A DNA stretch of 64,000 bases from Acinetobacter bohemicus ANC 3994 (GTDB taxonomy: Bacteria > Pseudomonadota > Gammaproteobacteria > Pseudomonadales > Moraxellaceae): contig NZ_KB849176.1 of assembly GCF_000367925.1 (NCBI RefSeq), positions 486,191 through 550,190 on the forward strand, read 5' to 3'. The notes beneath the pieces were generated by a model. That model was not told the origin of the DNA and ran no database searches. It saw nothing but the letters and a program-made list of their open reading frames with translations. Shown here one piece after another: positions 44,000 through 52,261 of the stretch (the first letter of the stretch is position 1; every line of letters begins with the position of its first letter). Made by a program: the position numbers and the translations under genes.

Positions 44000-44500
44000 A
44001 TGCGAAATAAGCAGGCATGTAACATACAGGATGCGCAACTTTCTCCTGAATTAAAAACATGGTTATATGCGTCAGGTTCGCTCACACAACAGCTTACAGA
44101 GTTAGCGGATGGTGAGTTTAGTGTTAAACCTATTAAAGAACATTTTAAACGTCTGAATTTTAGCGATGCACAATGGATGCAAATGCCACATTGGCATACA
44201 TCATGGGTGCGTGAGAGTTATCTGTATGGCTCTGAAGCGCAGCCTTGGGTCAAAGCAAAAAGTATTTTTCCTATTTTAAGTCTGCAAGCAAAAGCACGTA
44301 TCTTCCAGCATATTGGTAAAAAGCCAATAGGATGGTTTCTATTTCAACGCACCAATCCACAATGTCAGCGTCGCGTCATTCTGCTTGAAGACGGTTGGAC
44401 GCGGCAAAGTTGCTATACTTGGCATGGTTGTAAATTTATTGTTCAAGAAACTTTTTTGTCTGCATTTGAGCAATTTATTCAGCAAAATCTTTCAGAGTAA
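44000..44500 (+). CDS. ubiC: Chorismate--pyruvate lyase
   Basis: It converts chorismate to 4-hydroxybenzoate plus pyruvate, the first committed step of ubiquinone synthesis. The 166-aa protein has the UbiC pattern: WLYASGSLTQQL, VRESYLYG (substrate Arg), and the C-terminal RRVILLEDG...FIVQETFL with a conserved Glu. It lies 33 bp before ubiA, whose substrate it produces. Confidence 0.9.
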   Translation: MRNKQACNIQDAQLSPELKTWLYASGSLTQQLTELADGEFSVKPIKEHFKRLNFSDAQWMQMPHWHTSWVRESYLYGSEAQPWVKAKSIFPILSLQAKARIFQHIGKKPIGWFLFQRTNPQCQRRVILLEDGWTRQSCYTWHGCKFIVQETFLSAFEQFIQQNLSE

Positions 44501-44533
44501 AATATTAAACAGTAACTTAAGTTAAGGATAGTC

Positions 44534-45412
44534 ATGGACATTGCGCAACAAACTACATGGCGTGAGCGTTTAGCAGCATATTATTATTTATGTCGTTTTG
44601 ATAAACCAATTGGCACGGAATTGGTTTTTTGGCCAACCATGTGGGCGTTGTGGGTTGCAGCCAAAGGCATACCTCATTTGGGTATTCTATTGGTCATGAT
44701 TTTGGGTGTGATCTTTATGCGAGCGGCAGGTTGTGCCATCAATGACTTTGCCGATCGTAAGGTTGATGGTGCTGTCGCAAGAACCAAAGATCGTCCTTTG
44801 GCGACAGGGGTAATTAAGCCGATAGAGGCAATCTGGGTGTTTTTAATTCTGGTTGCTGCAAGTGCTTGTTTGTTGTTTTTTTTGCCGATTGAGAGCTTTT
44901 ACTGGTCATTTGGTGCATTAATTCTCGCTTTTATTTATCCATTTATGAAGCGTTACACCCATTTACCACAGCTGTTTTTGGGTGCTGCATTTTCATGGTC
45001 AATTCCAATGGCTTATACGGCTGTGGGGGTTACACCTGATTTAACCTGTTGGTTACTCTATTTTGGTAATTTGGCTTGGTGTGTGGCATATGATACGCAA
45101 TATGCCATTACCGACCGTGAATATGATTTAAAAATTGGTGTGAAATCTACAGCGATTTTATTTGGTCGATATGACATTGAAATTATTTCAATGTTACAAG
45201 CGATGAGTGTGTTATTGATTGGCTGTGCATTGTATTTAGAAAATTTATTATTTCCTTATGCTTTGATTGCTTTATTTGTGGTTATTGCTGATTTTATTTA
45301 TCAATGGACGAAGACTCGTGACCGTGATCCGCAACTTTGTTTTTGGGCATTCCGTCATAACCGTTGGGTTGGCTTAATTATTTTTGTAGGTGTATTTATT
45401 TCACTTTTATAA
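44534..45412 (+). CDS. ubiA: 4-hydroxybenzoate polyprenyltransferase
   Basis: An integral-membrane prenyltransferase that attaches the polyprenyl tail to 4-hydroxybenzoate in ubiquinone synthesis. The 292-aa protein has about eight TM helices and both Asp-rich motifs: AINDFADRKVDGAVARTKDRPLA and AYDTQYAITDREYDLKIGVKS. AAGGA precedes the start. It is second in ubiCA. Confidence 0.96.
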   Translation: MDIAQQTTWRERLAAYYYLCRFDKPIGTELVFWPTMWALWVAAKGIPHLGILLVMILGVIFMRAAGCAINDFADRKVDGAVARTKDRPLATGVIKPIEAIWVFLILVAASACLLFFLPIESFYWSFGALILAFIYPFMKRYTHLPQLFLGAAFSWSIPMAYTAVGVTPDLTCWLLYFGNLAWCVAYDTQYAITDREYDLKIGVKSTAILFGRYDIEIISMLQAMSVLLIGCALYLENLLFPYALIALFVVIADFIYQWTKTRDRDPQLCFWAFRHNRWVGLIIFVGVFISLL

Positions 45413-45428
45413 ATTTGAACAGTGGTTG

Positions 45429-45456
45429 AAAAGCATCCTATTTGGGTGCTTTTTTT
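45429..45456 (+). terminator. Terminator after ubiA
   Basis: AAAAGCATCC and GGGTGCTTTTTTT form a hairpin with T7, 17 bp after the stop. Confidence 0.88.
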
Positions 45457-45515
45457 ATGCTTAATTAAATTATCCTAGATTAGACATGACATAAAATAAA
45501 AAGGAATAACATACG

Positions 45516-45612
45516 ATGAAATCAAATTTTAAAAAACAGCTTTAATGGGTTTGTGTTCCTCAACTCTTGTACTTAGCGCCTGTGGAGATAGTAACGAAAC
45601 AATAAAATTTAC
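45516..45612 (+). pseudogene. Frameshifted small lipoprotein gene
   Basis: An ATG at 45516 with a good AAGGA site starts MKSNFKK and then hits a stop at codon 10. Shifting the frame within the A6 run at about 45531 restores a lipoprotein signal: KTALMGLCSSTLVLSAC-GDSNETIKF. The frame then runs into a terminator (45614-45637), so it is also short at the 3' end. Either a decayed small lipoprotein gene or a homopolymer sequencing error. Confidence 0.5.
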
Positions 45613-45613
45613 A

Positions 45614-45637
45614 GGGAGCTTAATGGCTCCCTTTTTT
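45614..45637 (+). terminator. Terminator after the broken lipoprotein gene
   Basis: GGGAGC-TTAATG-GCTCCC followed by T6. It overlaps the end of the converging DUF2726 gene by two bases. Confidence 0.88.
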
Positions 45638-46079
45638 AATCAATATCTTTATGCAATTGTCGAACGGAGGGAATTTCAGTGTAACGCAATACGCGATAGC
45701 CTGCTTCATGAAGCATATAATCCCGAAATTTATCTTCTTCGACTTTGTATAGGTGAGTGGGATCATCCAGCTCAATAATCACTAAAACTTGTAGGGATTC
45801 ATTGAGTAAAACGAAATCGGTTACTTTGCGATTAAACTGATTGCGAATTTTAAGATTATGACTGGTGATTAAGGCACTAAAGGCGACTTGTGCTAAGACG
45901 TGATATTGAGGGAAAGCTTCTTTCAAACGAACGTACATTCTGCATTCATATGCAGTAATGATGCGTTTAGGATAAAACTTTTTTTTGGTTCTTAGATATT
46001 GCTGAGCACACAGTATAATCAGTACAAGGCTGGCAATAATACCAATAATTAGAAAAGTAAATGAGCTGGCGTTAAACAC
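45636..46079 (-). CDS. DUF2726-type membrane-anchored protein
   Basis: A 147-aa protein with one N-terminal TM helix (SFTFLIIGIIASLVLIILCA) and a cytoplasmic DUF2726-like domain (YECRMYVRLKEAFPQYHVLAQVAFSALI, KVTDFVLLNESLQVLVIIELDDPTH, HEAGYRVLRYTEIPS). The domain resembles small nuclease-fold proteins (D and E/K residues in DFV...VIIELDD). Function is unknown. It lies downstream of a tRNA-Asn gene separated by a terminator. Confidence 0.75.
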   Translation of the reverse strand: MFNASSFTFLIIGIIASLVLIILCAQQYLRTKKKFYPKRIITAYECRMYVRLKEAFPQYHVLAQVAFSALITSHNLKIRNQFNRKVTDFVLLNESLQVLVIIELDDPTHLYKVEEDKFRDYMLHEAGYRVLRYTEIPSVRQLHKDID

Positions 46080-46100
46080 GATATAAATCTATAAATAAGA

Positions 46101-46129
46101 AAAAACCCACTCAAATAGAGTGGGTTTTT
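46101..46129 (-). terminator. Terminator after tRNA-Asn copy 1
   Basis: AAAAACCCACTC-AAATA-GAGTGGGTTTTT, 6 bp past the tRNA 3' end on the minus strand; also just upstream of the DUF2726 gene. Confidence 0.9.
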
Positions 46130-46135
46130 AGAATT

Positions 46136-46211
46136 TGGCTCTCCAACCTGGGCTCGAACCAGGGACCTGCGGATTAACAGTCCGTCGCTCTACCGACTGA
46201 GCTATTGGAGA
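46136..46211 (-). tRNA. tRNA-Asn (GUU), copy 1
   Basis: A 76-nt tRNA with encoded CCA: acceptor TCTCCAA/TTGGAGA, D-arm AGCTCAGTCGGTAGAGC, anticodon loop CTGTTAATC (GTT), T-arm GGTTCGAGCCC. It has its own promoter and terminator. Confidence 0.97.
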
Positions 46212-46222
46212 ATCTGAAACGG

Positions 46223-46251
46223 ATTCTATTGACCTAAAGTGCTTTGGTCAA
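46223..46251 (-). promoter_or_regulatory. Promoter of tRNA-Asn copy 1
   Basis: On the minus strand TTGACC, 17 bp, TAGAAT, about 11 bp before the mature 5' end. Confidence 0.75.
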
Positions 46252-46394
46252 GTCAGTTTTAATAAAAAAAGCTAAATGTTGATTTAACTGCTTTTTTTAT
46301 CATCATTCTGGTCAACTTTAGTGCTTTAGTGCTTTAGTGGTTGTATTTTAAGAATTGAAAGAATGAAGATTATTTATTAGAAATAAGGATATAA

Positions 46395-46426
46395 AAAAAG
46401 CCCACTTCATGATGAGTGGGCTTTTT
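46395..46426 (-). terminator. Terminator after tRNA-Asn copies 2 and 3
   Basis: AAAAAGCCCACT and AGTGGGCTTTTT stem with an 8-nt loop, 6 bp past the 3' end of copy 2. Confidence 0.9.
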
Positions 46427-46432
46427 AGAATC

Positions 46433-46508
46433 TGGCTCTTCCACCTGGGCTCGAACCAGGGACCTGCGGATTAACAGTCCGTCGCTCTACCAACTGAGCT
46501 ATGGAAGA
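46433..46508 (-). tRNA. tRNA-Asn (GUU), copy 2, variant acceptor stem
   Basis: Same body and GTT anticodon as copy 1, but the acceptor stem is TCTTCCA/TGGAAGA (paired changes on both sides) and the D-loop reads AGTTGG. CCA is encoded. It is co-transcribed with copy 3 (5-bp gap). Confidence 0.96.
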
Positions 46509-46513
46509 ATAGA

Positions 46514-46589
46514 TGGCTCTCCAACCTGGGCTCGAACCAGGGACCTGCGGATTAACAGTCCGTCGCTCTACCGACTGAGCTATTGGAGA
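46514..46589 (-). tRNA. tRNA-Asn (GUU), copy 3
   Basis: Identical to copy 1 across the 76 nt as far as I can read. It is the first tRNA of a two-tRNA transcript ending after copy 2. Confidence 0.97.
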
Positions 46590-46600
46590 ATCTGATGCGC

Positions 46601-46629
46601 ATTTTAGGGATGAAAGCTTAACTCGTCAA
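46601..46629 (-). promoter_or_regulatory. Promoter of tRNA-Asn copies 3-2
   Basis: On the minus strand TTGACG, 17 bp, TAAAAT, about 11 bp before the mature 5' end of copy 3. Confidence 0.75.
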
Positions 46630-46690
46630 CATGTAAAGATAAAGAAATGAATCATTTGCCTTATAATTATGCAGAAATACGCTAAAAATA

Positions 46691-46719
46691 AAAAAACCAC
46701 CCATAATGGGTGGTTTTTT
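46691..46719 (-). terminator. Terminator after sodB
   Basis: ACCACCCATAATGGGTGGT flanked by A and T runs, 18 bp past the sodB stop. Confidence 0.93.
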
Positions 46720-46736
46720 ATGCAAAAAATAATAAA

Positions 46737-47363
46737 TTATTTTTCTACGCCAGCCGCTTGACCCGCATATTTAGCATTTGCATAATCCCAGTTTACTAGG
46801 CTATCAAGGAAAGTTTTGATATAAACAGGACGTGCATTACGGAAATCGATGTAGTAAGCATGTTCCCAAACGTCAATTGTAAGTACTGCAACTTGACCGT
46901 GAGCAAGTGGAGTATCTGCATTTGATGTTTTAAGGATAGAAAGGTTGCCATTTACTTTATCAGCAACTAACCAAGCCCAACCTGAACCGAATTGAGTTGT
47001 TGCAGCCGCAGCAAATTCTTCAGCAAATTTTTCAAAAGAACCGAAAGCTTCATCAATTTTAGCAGCCAAAGCGCCAGTTGCTTTACCACCACCATTTTTA
47101 GCCATACAGTTCCAGTAGAATGTATGGTTCCAAACTTGAGCCGAGTTATTGAATACACCCGCTTTAGTTGCATCACCAGCAGTCGCTGTAATGATTTCTT
47201 CTAAAGTTTTACCTTCAAGGTCAGTGCCTTTGATGAGGTTATTCAGGTTCACAACGTAAGTGTTGTGATGTTTGTCGTGATGGTATTCTAAAGTTTCTTT
47301 GCTAATGTGCGGAGCAAGATCTTCATAACCGTATGGAAGTGCCGGTAAAGTAATCGTTGTCAT
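46737..47363 (-). CDS. sodB: Iron superoxide dismutase
   Basis: A 208-aa cytoplasmic superoxide dismutase. Metal ligands are visible: His in HHDKHHNTYV, His in QVWNHTFYWNCM, and the Asp/His of LTIDVWEHAYYIDF. AATTQFGSGWAWLV is typical of the iron form. I chose the ATG at 47363, which gives MTTITLPALPYGYE and has AAGGAA upstream, over the longer frame from 47399. Monocistronic. Confidence 0.96.
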   Translation of the reverse strand: MTTITLPALPYGYEDLAPHISKETLEYHHDKHHNTYVVNLNNLIKGTDLEGKTLEEIITATAGDATKAGVFNNSAQVWNHTFYWNCMAKNGGGKATGALAAKIDEAFGSFEKFAEEFAAAATTQFGSGWAWLVADKVNGNLSILKTSNADTPLAHGQVAVLTIDVWEHAYYIDFRNARPVYIKTFLDSLVNWDYANAKYAGQAAGVEK

Positions 47364-47520
47364 GTTTTCAATTCCTTGCATTTTGCTGGGTTTTGACATT
47401 AAGTGGCTTTATTGTAATAGATTCTTAGGGAAAATTGCGCATTGCTTATAAATAACAATACAGAATAAAGCCTGAATTTATATGTATAAAGAAAAATGCC
47501 AAACACAAGCGATTTTAAAA

Positions 47521-48279
47521 TTAAATCGGATTGTTTAATTCGAAATAACTATACTCAATATTGAACTGTTCTGAAATAGCTTTAGCAAGACGTTGAACGC
47601 CATAACGCTCAGTTGCATGATGACCGCAGGCGTAATAATTCACGTTTAATTCACGTGCTTCATAATATGTACGTTCGCTGACTTCTCCTGAAATATAGGC
47701 ATCACAGTTACGCTCAGCAGCTTTGCCAATAAAATCTTGTGCAGCGCCAGTGCAATATGCCACTTTTTGAATACTGTCTTTTTCGGCAGGTAAGTGAATG
47801 GTGTTAAAACCTAAACGATCAGTACAATACTGTTTAAATGCTGTCGCAGACATAGGTTGGTTCAAGTAGCCAATATTACCAATCGGATAGCGTTCATTGG
47901 AATCTAGCGGTTCGATATCGCGTAAACCTAAAATTTCCGCGAGGGCCGCATTATTACCAAGGCTTGGGTGAGAGTCGAGTGGTAAGTGATAACCTACCAG
48001 AGAGATATCATGCTGAATAAGACTCTTAATGCGTTTACCGCGCATTCCTGTGATTGGGTAGGGTTCACCTTTCCAAAAATAACCATGATGCACTAAGAGC
48101 AGGTCAGCACCTTGTTCAATCGCTGCATCAATTGCATCTTGTGATGCAGTGACCGCACACAAAATTTTATTTACCTCTTGTTTTCCTTCAATTTGTAAAC
48201 CATTGGGTGCATAGTCTTTAAATTCATGTGATTTCAGGGTTTGGTTGCACCACTGAATAATTTCATTAAGTTTTGCCAT
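47521..48279 (-). CDS. Nif3-family dinuclear metal-centre protein (YbgI/YqfO-like)
   Basis: A 252-aa protein of the Nif3/GTP cyclohydrolase I type 2 family, forming toroidal hexamers with a two-metal site. Motifs: DYAPNGLQIEG, DLLLVHHGYFWKG (His pair), LVGYHLPLDSHP, and the C-terminal ACGHHATERYGVQ. The role is poorly defined in bacteria. It stands alone between sodB and the divergent protease gene. Confidence 0.9.
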   Translation of the reverse strand: MAKLNEIIQWCNQTLKSHEFKDYAPNGLQIEGKQEVNKILCAVTASQDAIDAAIEQGADLLLVHHGYFWKGEPYPITGMRGKRIKSLIQHDISLVGYHLPLDSHPSLGNNAALAEILGLRDIEPLDSNERYPIGNIGYLNQPMSATAFKQYCTDRLGFNTIHLPAEKDSIQKVAYCTGAAQDFIGKAAERNCDAYISGEVSERTYYEARELNVNYYACGHHATERYGVQRLAKAISEQFNIEYSYFELNNPI

Positions 48280-48450
48280 AAATTTCTCAAAAGTCTAAAT
48301 ATTTAACATCATCAACACATATTTTGAATTGTAACTAAAGCATGACAAAACTCTTGTACTATTTTATGTTTCTTGATGTATTTCATCTTACAATGATTCA
48401 TAAATTACTTAGTCATCAACGAATTAAAATATTTATTAGAGGAAATTAAA

Positions 48451-49632
48451 GTGCGTCGCACATTTTCATGGTTACCTTGGGTTTTACTCATTCTAGTTAC
48501 CCTCGGTTTTCTTTCATGGCAACAATATCAGAAACCTAAAGCGCCTATTGCCGCTGATGGTGTAAAAATGCCGGCAGAGAAAGTCGAGTCTTTGGTCAAT
48601 ACGACCAAAACGGGTGGGGTTGATTCTTATAGTGCCGCTGTCAAAGTCGCAGCTCCGGCAGTGGTGAATATTTTTACCACACAAAAAGTAAATAAAGCTG
48701 AACATCCTTTGTTAAATGATCCTGCTTTTCGTGAATTTTTTGGTGATCAAATCCCAGATCAATTGGGTCCAGAGCAAAATGAAAACAGCTTAGGTTCTGG
48801 TGTTATTGTTCGTTCTGATGGCTATATTTTGACTAATAATCATGTGATTGCGCAAGCCGATCAGATTGTGGTGGGGTTAAATGATGGTCGTCGTGCACTT
48901 GCAAAAATTATTGGTACTGATCCAGATTCTGATCTTGCGGTAATTAAAATTGAATTAGATAAACTGCCTGTTTTGCCTTTTAAACTGAGTGGCAATGAAG
49001 TTGGAGATGTTGTTCTTGCAATTGGTAACCCATTTGGTGTTGGGCAAACAGTAACGCAAGGGATTATTTCTGCGACCAATCGTTCAGATTTGGGTATTAA
49101 TACCTATGAAGACTTTATTCAAACAGATGCGGCCATTAATCCGGGTAACTCTGGTGGTGCATTGACTGATGTCGCGGGTAATTTGATTGGGGTAAATACC
49201 GCTATCTTTTCTCAATCCGGTGGCTCATTGGGTATTGGCTTCGCAATTCCTGCCAAAGTTTGTCAGCAAGTCCTGAATTCAATTTTGAAAGATGGTCGTG
49301 TAGTTCGTGGTTGGTTAGGGATCAGCTTGATGCCTGTGCAGCAAGAGAATTTTCTTGAACCTAAGCAAGCAGGTGTTGTGGTGGCAGATGTACTGCCTAA
49401 AGGGCCAGCGGCAAATGCGGGAATTAAAAAAGGCGATAAGATTATGCAGGTCAATGGTGAGCCGATTACTTCTGCTTCTCATCTGATTAACTATGTAGCT
49501 TTACAGGCTCCGAATAGCAGTATCAAAATTTCTGTTGTTCGAGGTGGAAAACCATTAATGCTTGATGTAATTGTGGCTGAGCGTAAAGCGCAGAATAATA
49601 GTTCACAATATATTCCTTTACCGCAGCGTTAA
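48451..49632 (+). CDS. DegS/AlgW-like periplasmic serine endopeptidase
   Basis: A 393-aa Do-family trypsin-like protease with an N-terminal membrane anchor (residues about 4-23, WLPWVLLILVTLGFLSW), catalytic His in ILTNNHVIA, Asp in DPDSDLAVIK and Ser in NPGNSGGAL, and a single PDZ domain (about 270-375). One PDZ plus the anchor fits DegS/AlgW, which start regulated proteolysis of anti-sigma factors, rather than DegP. The start is GTG with GAGGAAA upstream. Confidence 0.9.
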   Translation: MRRTFSWLPWVLLILVTLGFLSWQQYQKPKAPIAADGVKMPAEKVESLVNTTKTGGVDSYSAAVKVAAPAVVNIFTTQKVNKAEHPLLNDPAFREFFGDQIPDQLGPEQNENSLGSGVIVRSDGYILTNNHVIAQADQIVVGLNDGRRALAKIIGTDPDSDLAVIKIELDKLPVLPFKLSGNEVGDVVLAIGNPFGVGQTVTQGIISATNRSDLGINTYEDFIQTDAAINPGNSGGALTDVAGNLIGVNTAIFSQSGGSLGIGFAIPAKVCQQVLNSILKDGRVVRGWLGISLMPVQQENFLEPKQAGVVVADVLPKGPAANAGIKKGDKIMQVNGEPITSASHLINYVALQAPNSSIKISVVRGGKPLMLDVIVAERKAQNNSSQYIPLPQR

Positions 49633-49662
49633 AAAAATCCTGATTTATATTTAGATACTTTG

Positions 49663-49699
49663 AATAACAAAGCGCATTTCGATGCGCTTTGTTATTTTT
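49663..49699 (+). terminator. Terminator after the DegS-like gene
   Basis: AATAACAAAGCGCAT and its complement close a TTCG tetraloop (15-bp stem) and end in a T run. Confidence 0.95.
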
Positions 49700-49805
49700 A
49701 TTTGCTCATGGTTTTATGACTCTGTTCTATATCTAGATGAGCTGATAATAAGACAATGCTGGAAGTGGGTAGGGTGTTTTAAAGGTTTTTATATTTTTTT
49801 GATAG

Positions 49806-50882
49806 CTATTGGTCTTTAGACTCTGCAAAATACAAACCTAAACCAATAATTAAAATCAGTGTGGTTTGAGTGAAAAATGCGTGATTAAAGCCACCAAATT
49901 TTTGTTGTGCATATCCTGCAATAATTAGAAAGCCTGTCAAATACAGCAGGCGATAGAGCGAATTGCCAAAGCAGTATAAAATACTCGCCAAGGATAAGAG
50001 CAGGCATCCGAACACCATGTAATTGATGTCCCAAATAATGGTATGCACTGTAAAAAGTAAGCTGCTGAGTAAGCCAATGGTTAGTGCTCTGCTACTCTCA
50101 AAGCCTTGGTTGAAATGAAACATCAAAAAGCCCAACACAGGAAGAAAGATCAAGGCATATTTAAACCATTGTATATATTGATTGCCTAACATGACGCTGA
50201 TCTGTTGTAAGGTAATAGGATTTTCACTGATGCTTAATCTTAACCAGTTGAGGCTTAAGCCCTCAGGAATGTTGGCTTTTACCATAAATCTTAACGATTG
50301 TGTGTTGTAAGGAATACTGTAAATTTCTTCAAAACCATGTCCGTAGAATAACCAAGATTGATTACCATCTAAGGTTTGATATTCTGTTTGTTGGCTGGTC
50401 GATATATTAAAAAAATAGCCCTGATCATTTATATTGGTTTTACGACAAGGTGCTGATTTGCCTTGTATCTCACAGATCGGCAGCACTGTAATTTCAAGAT
50501 CTTTACGATTGTGTTGTTGCCCAGCAAAATCAACATAGAGGTAAAATCGACCCGTAGCGCTATTGAATGGGGTTGCTGGACTCATCCAGTGTTTTTCTGT
50601 TGACATTTGCTCAAGCGCAGGGAGGTTCTCATTCGGCTGAAATGCATTATCCTGAATTTGATCAGTGGGAATGAGCAATTGTTGAGTGGGGGGAATGGCT
50701 TGATTCGTTTGACTATCGTAGAGCGGTGGCACGGCATTGGTCAGTTTTTCAAGCTGAGTTTTTGGTGAGCAGCTGACTAAGTAAATGACAAAGGGAATAC
50801 TTAAAAATAGAAGTACGAAAGTGGCGAGTTTAGCGCGCAGCAATGCGGCTTGATTGGATTTTAAATCTGTTCTAATCAGCAT
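49806..50882 (-). CDS. Unknown membrane protein with extracytoplasmic domain
   Basis: A 358-aa protein that I do not recognise. One hydrophobic N-terminal segment (about 18-38, ending YLVSC, which could be a lipobox or just a TM), then about 170 periplasmic residues with a likely beta-rich fold and a Cys pair (CEIQGKSAPC), then five TM helices from about 235 to 352. No cytoplasmic output domain or enzyme motif is seen. The layout recalls 7TM-type receptor modules (extracellular domain plus TM bundle) but I cannot confirm it. Single gene. Confidence 0.75.
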   Translation of the reverse strand: MLIRTDLKSNQAALLRAKLATFVLLFLSIPFVIYLVSCSPKTQLEKLTNAVPPLYDSQTNQAIPPTQQLLIPTDQIQDNAFQPNENLPALEQMSTEKHWMSPATPFNSATGRFYLYVDFAGQQHNRKDLEITVLPICEIQGKSAPCRKTNINDQGYFFNISTSQQTEYQTLDGNQSWLFYGHGFEEIYSIPYNTQSLRFMVKANIPEGLSLNWLRLSISENPITLQQISVMLGNQYIQWFKYALIFLPVLGFLMFHFNQGFESSRALTIGLLSSLLFTVHTIIWDINYMVFGCLLLSLASILYCFGNSLYRLLYLTGFLIIAGYAQQKFGGFNHAFFTQTTLILIIGLGLYFAESKDQ

Positions 50883-50935
50883 TTTTTATTTTTAAGAGAA
50901 TGATTTGGCGCAGTATATTTAAATTATAGGTATAA

Positions 50936-50967
50936 AAAAAGCCCAATTCAAAATGATTGGGCTTTTT
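50936..50967 (-). terminator. Terminator after tRNA-Asn copy 4
   Basis: GCCCAAT and ATTGGGC with flanking A and T runs, 6 bp past the tRNA 3' end on the minus strand. Confidence 0.9.
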
Positions 50968-50973
50968 AGTATT

Positions 50974-51049
50974 TGGCTCTCCAACCTGGGCTCGAACCAG
51001 GGACCTGCGGATTAACAGTCCGTCGCTCTACCGACTGAGCTATTGGAGA
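50974..51049 (-). tRNA. tRNA-Asn (GUU), copy 4
   Basis: Identical in reading to copies 1 and 3, with encoded CCA and GTT anticodon. It stands alone, 4.4 kb from the other three, with its own promoter and terminator. Confidence 0.97.
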
Positions 51050-51060
51050 ATCTGAATGCG

Positions 51061-51088
51061 ATTATAAGGAGATTTTTCAGAGGGTCAA
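51061..51088 (-). promoter_or_regulatory. Promoter of tRNA-Asn copy 4
   Basis: On the minus strand TTGACC, 16 bp, perfect TATAAT, about 11 bp before the mature 5' end. Confidence 0.78.
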
Positions 51089-51194
51089 GCTAAAGTTGTC
51101 ACCTTTCCTTCATTTTTGCACTGTATGCTTTTTATTTAGACAAATAAATCAAAATAGTTAAAAAAACTTGCACGGCCAAAAATGAGTTGTTAGA

Positions 51195-51245
51195 TTAAAT
51201 CCATAACAGAACGTTTGAATGAAAATTCAAACAGTGTGGATTTAA
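51195..51245 (+). promoter_or_regulatory. Nested stem-loop in the leader of the 152-aa hypothetical
   Basis: An outer 9-bp stem TTAAATCCA/TGGATTTAA encloses a perfect inner hairpin GTTTGAAT-GAAA-ATTCAAAC with a GAAA tetraloop, with unpaired TAACAGAAC and AGTG joining segments. It ends 43 bp before the start codon. It is probably transcribed leader RNA; function unknown. Confidence 0.55.
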
Positions 51246-51288
51246 AACCAACTTGCCAGCACTAAAATGGCTAAACAGGAGAAAGCGA

Positions 51289-51747
51289 ATGCATACGCTA
51301 ACGATTGCCGAAATTTTTTCAAATTTATCTTTTTATCAAGACAATTACCTTTCAATTATTCAAGATTCTGTACAGTATCGAACTGTGGTGGAAGACGCTT
51401 ATATTCAAGTGTGGCCAGTAGGCACTGAACAGCTTTATCTTGGTGATTTATTGCAACTTTGGTTTAGTGATAAATGGTTGATTAATTCACCCTGCCAATT
51501 GCTATTGGAAAGTTATTCAAATGGTCGTAAAAAACCGTTACAGCGTGACCATGATTTATATCTTTATCAATTAAATGGCAGTGCATTATCAGGACGAAAC
51601 AATTCGAAAGTCTGGTCTGTGTCTGAGCAAAAAAAGCTTTCTGTATCTTTAGATAGCGTATTTAAATATTTATGTATTTTTAAAGGTACACATCGTCCGA
51701 GTATTTTTCAGGACAACCTGATTAAAAACTTCAAAACGGCAATATAA
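51289..51747 (+). CDS. Hypothetical protein of 152 aa
   Basis: A soluble protein without signal peptide or TM; I do not recognise a family. It begins MHTLTIAEIFSNLSFYQDNY, has FSDKWLINSPCQLLLESYSNG in the middle and a basic C-terminus (NLIKNFKTAI). AGGAG lies 8 nt before the ATG at 51289, which decides this start over the TTG at 51253. A structured leader precedes it. Function unknown. Confidence 0.7.
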   Translation: MHTLTIAEIFSNLSFYQDNYLSIIQDSVQYRTVVEDAYIQVWPVGTEQLYLGDLLQLWFSDKWLINSPCQLLLESYSNGRKKPLQRDHDLYLYQLNGSALSGRNNSKVWSVSEQKKLSVSLDSVFKYLCIFKGTHRPSIFQDNLIKNFKTAI

Positions 51748-51829
51748 ACAAAAGAGTATGTCGTAATGGCAAACCCTTTATTGGTTTGCCAAAATACTGG
51801 GTTAAATATCTTAAGCTATTAAAATTAAA

Positions 51830-52261
51830 TTAACGAATAATCATGCAGGTTGCAGTGGCATGCGCATATAACTTGCCATTTGCATCGATAATTTTACCTT
51901 CAGAAATACCTAAGTTTTTACTGATGTTAATGACGGTGCCAATTGCAATAAGCTCTTTATTTTGCGGGATGGGGCGGCACATTTTAATATTTAGGTCGAT
52001 TGTGCCGTAACCAACACCCGCTTCTAACATGCTGTGTACCGCGCAGCCTGTAACAGAATCGAGTACCGTTGCTGCAAAACCACCATGCACACCACCCAAT
52101 GGGTTTAAATGACGGCTATCTGCTTGAGCTTTGAAGTGAATGGTTCCTTCAGAAACCTCATATGGCTGCATGGGGATGGTTTCACTAATACTTGCAGCTG
52201 GAATTTTGCCAGCGCACATGGCTTGTAAAAGTTGTAGTCCTGTCATTTCTTTGGGATTCAT
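51830..52261 (-). CDS. PaaI-type hotdog thioesterase
   Basis: A 143-aa single-domain hotdog protein predicted to hydrolyse an acyl- or aryl-CoA. The family pattern HLNPLGGVHGGFAATVLDSVTGCAVHS (HGG and Asp) is clear, then RPIPQNKELIAIGTV and YAHATATCMI. ATG at 52261 is preceded by AGGAAGAT; GTG at 52264 is an alternative. The native substrate is unknown. Confidence 0.88.
   Translation of the reverse strand: MNPKEMTGLQLLQAMCAGKIPAASISETIPMQPYEVSEGTIHFKAQADSRHLNPLGGVHGGFAATVLDSVTGCAVHSMLEAGVGYGTIDLNIKMCRPIPQNKELIAIGTVINISKNLGISEGKIIDANGKLYAHATATCMIIR

Noticed and set aside
45545..45778. 77-codon frame running from the lipobox into the opposite-strand DUF2726 gene
   Set aside because: It reads through a terminator and then antisense to a real gene. 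Only the first part (lipoprotein signal) is meaningful.
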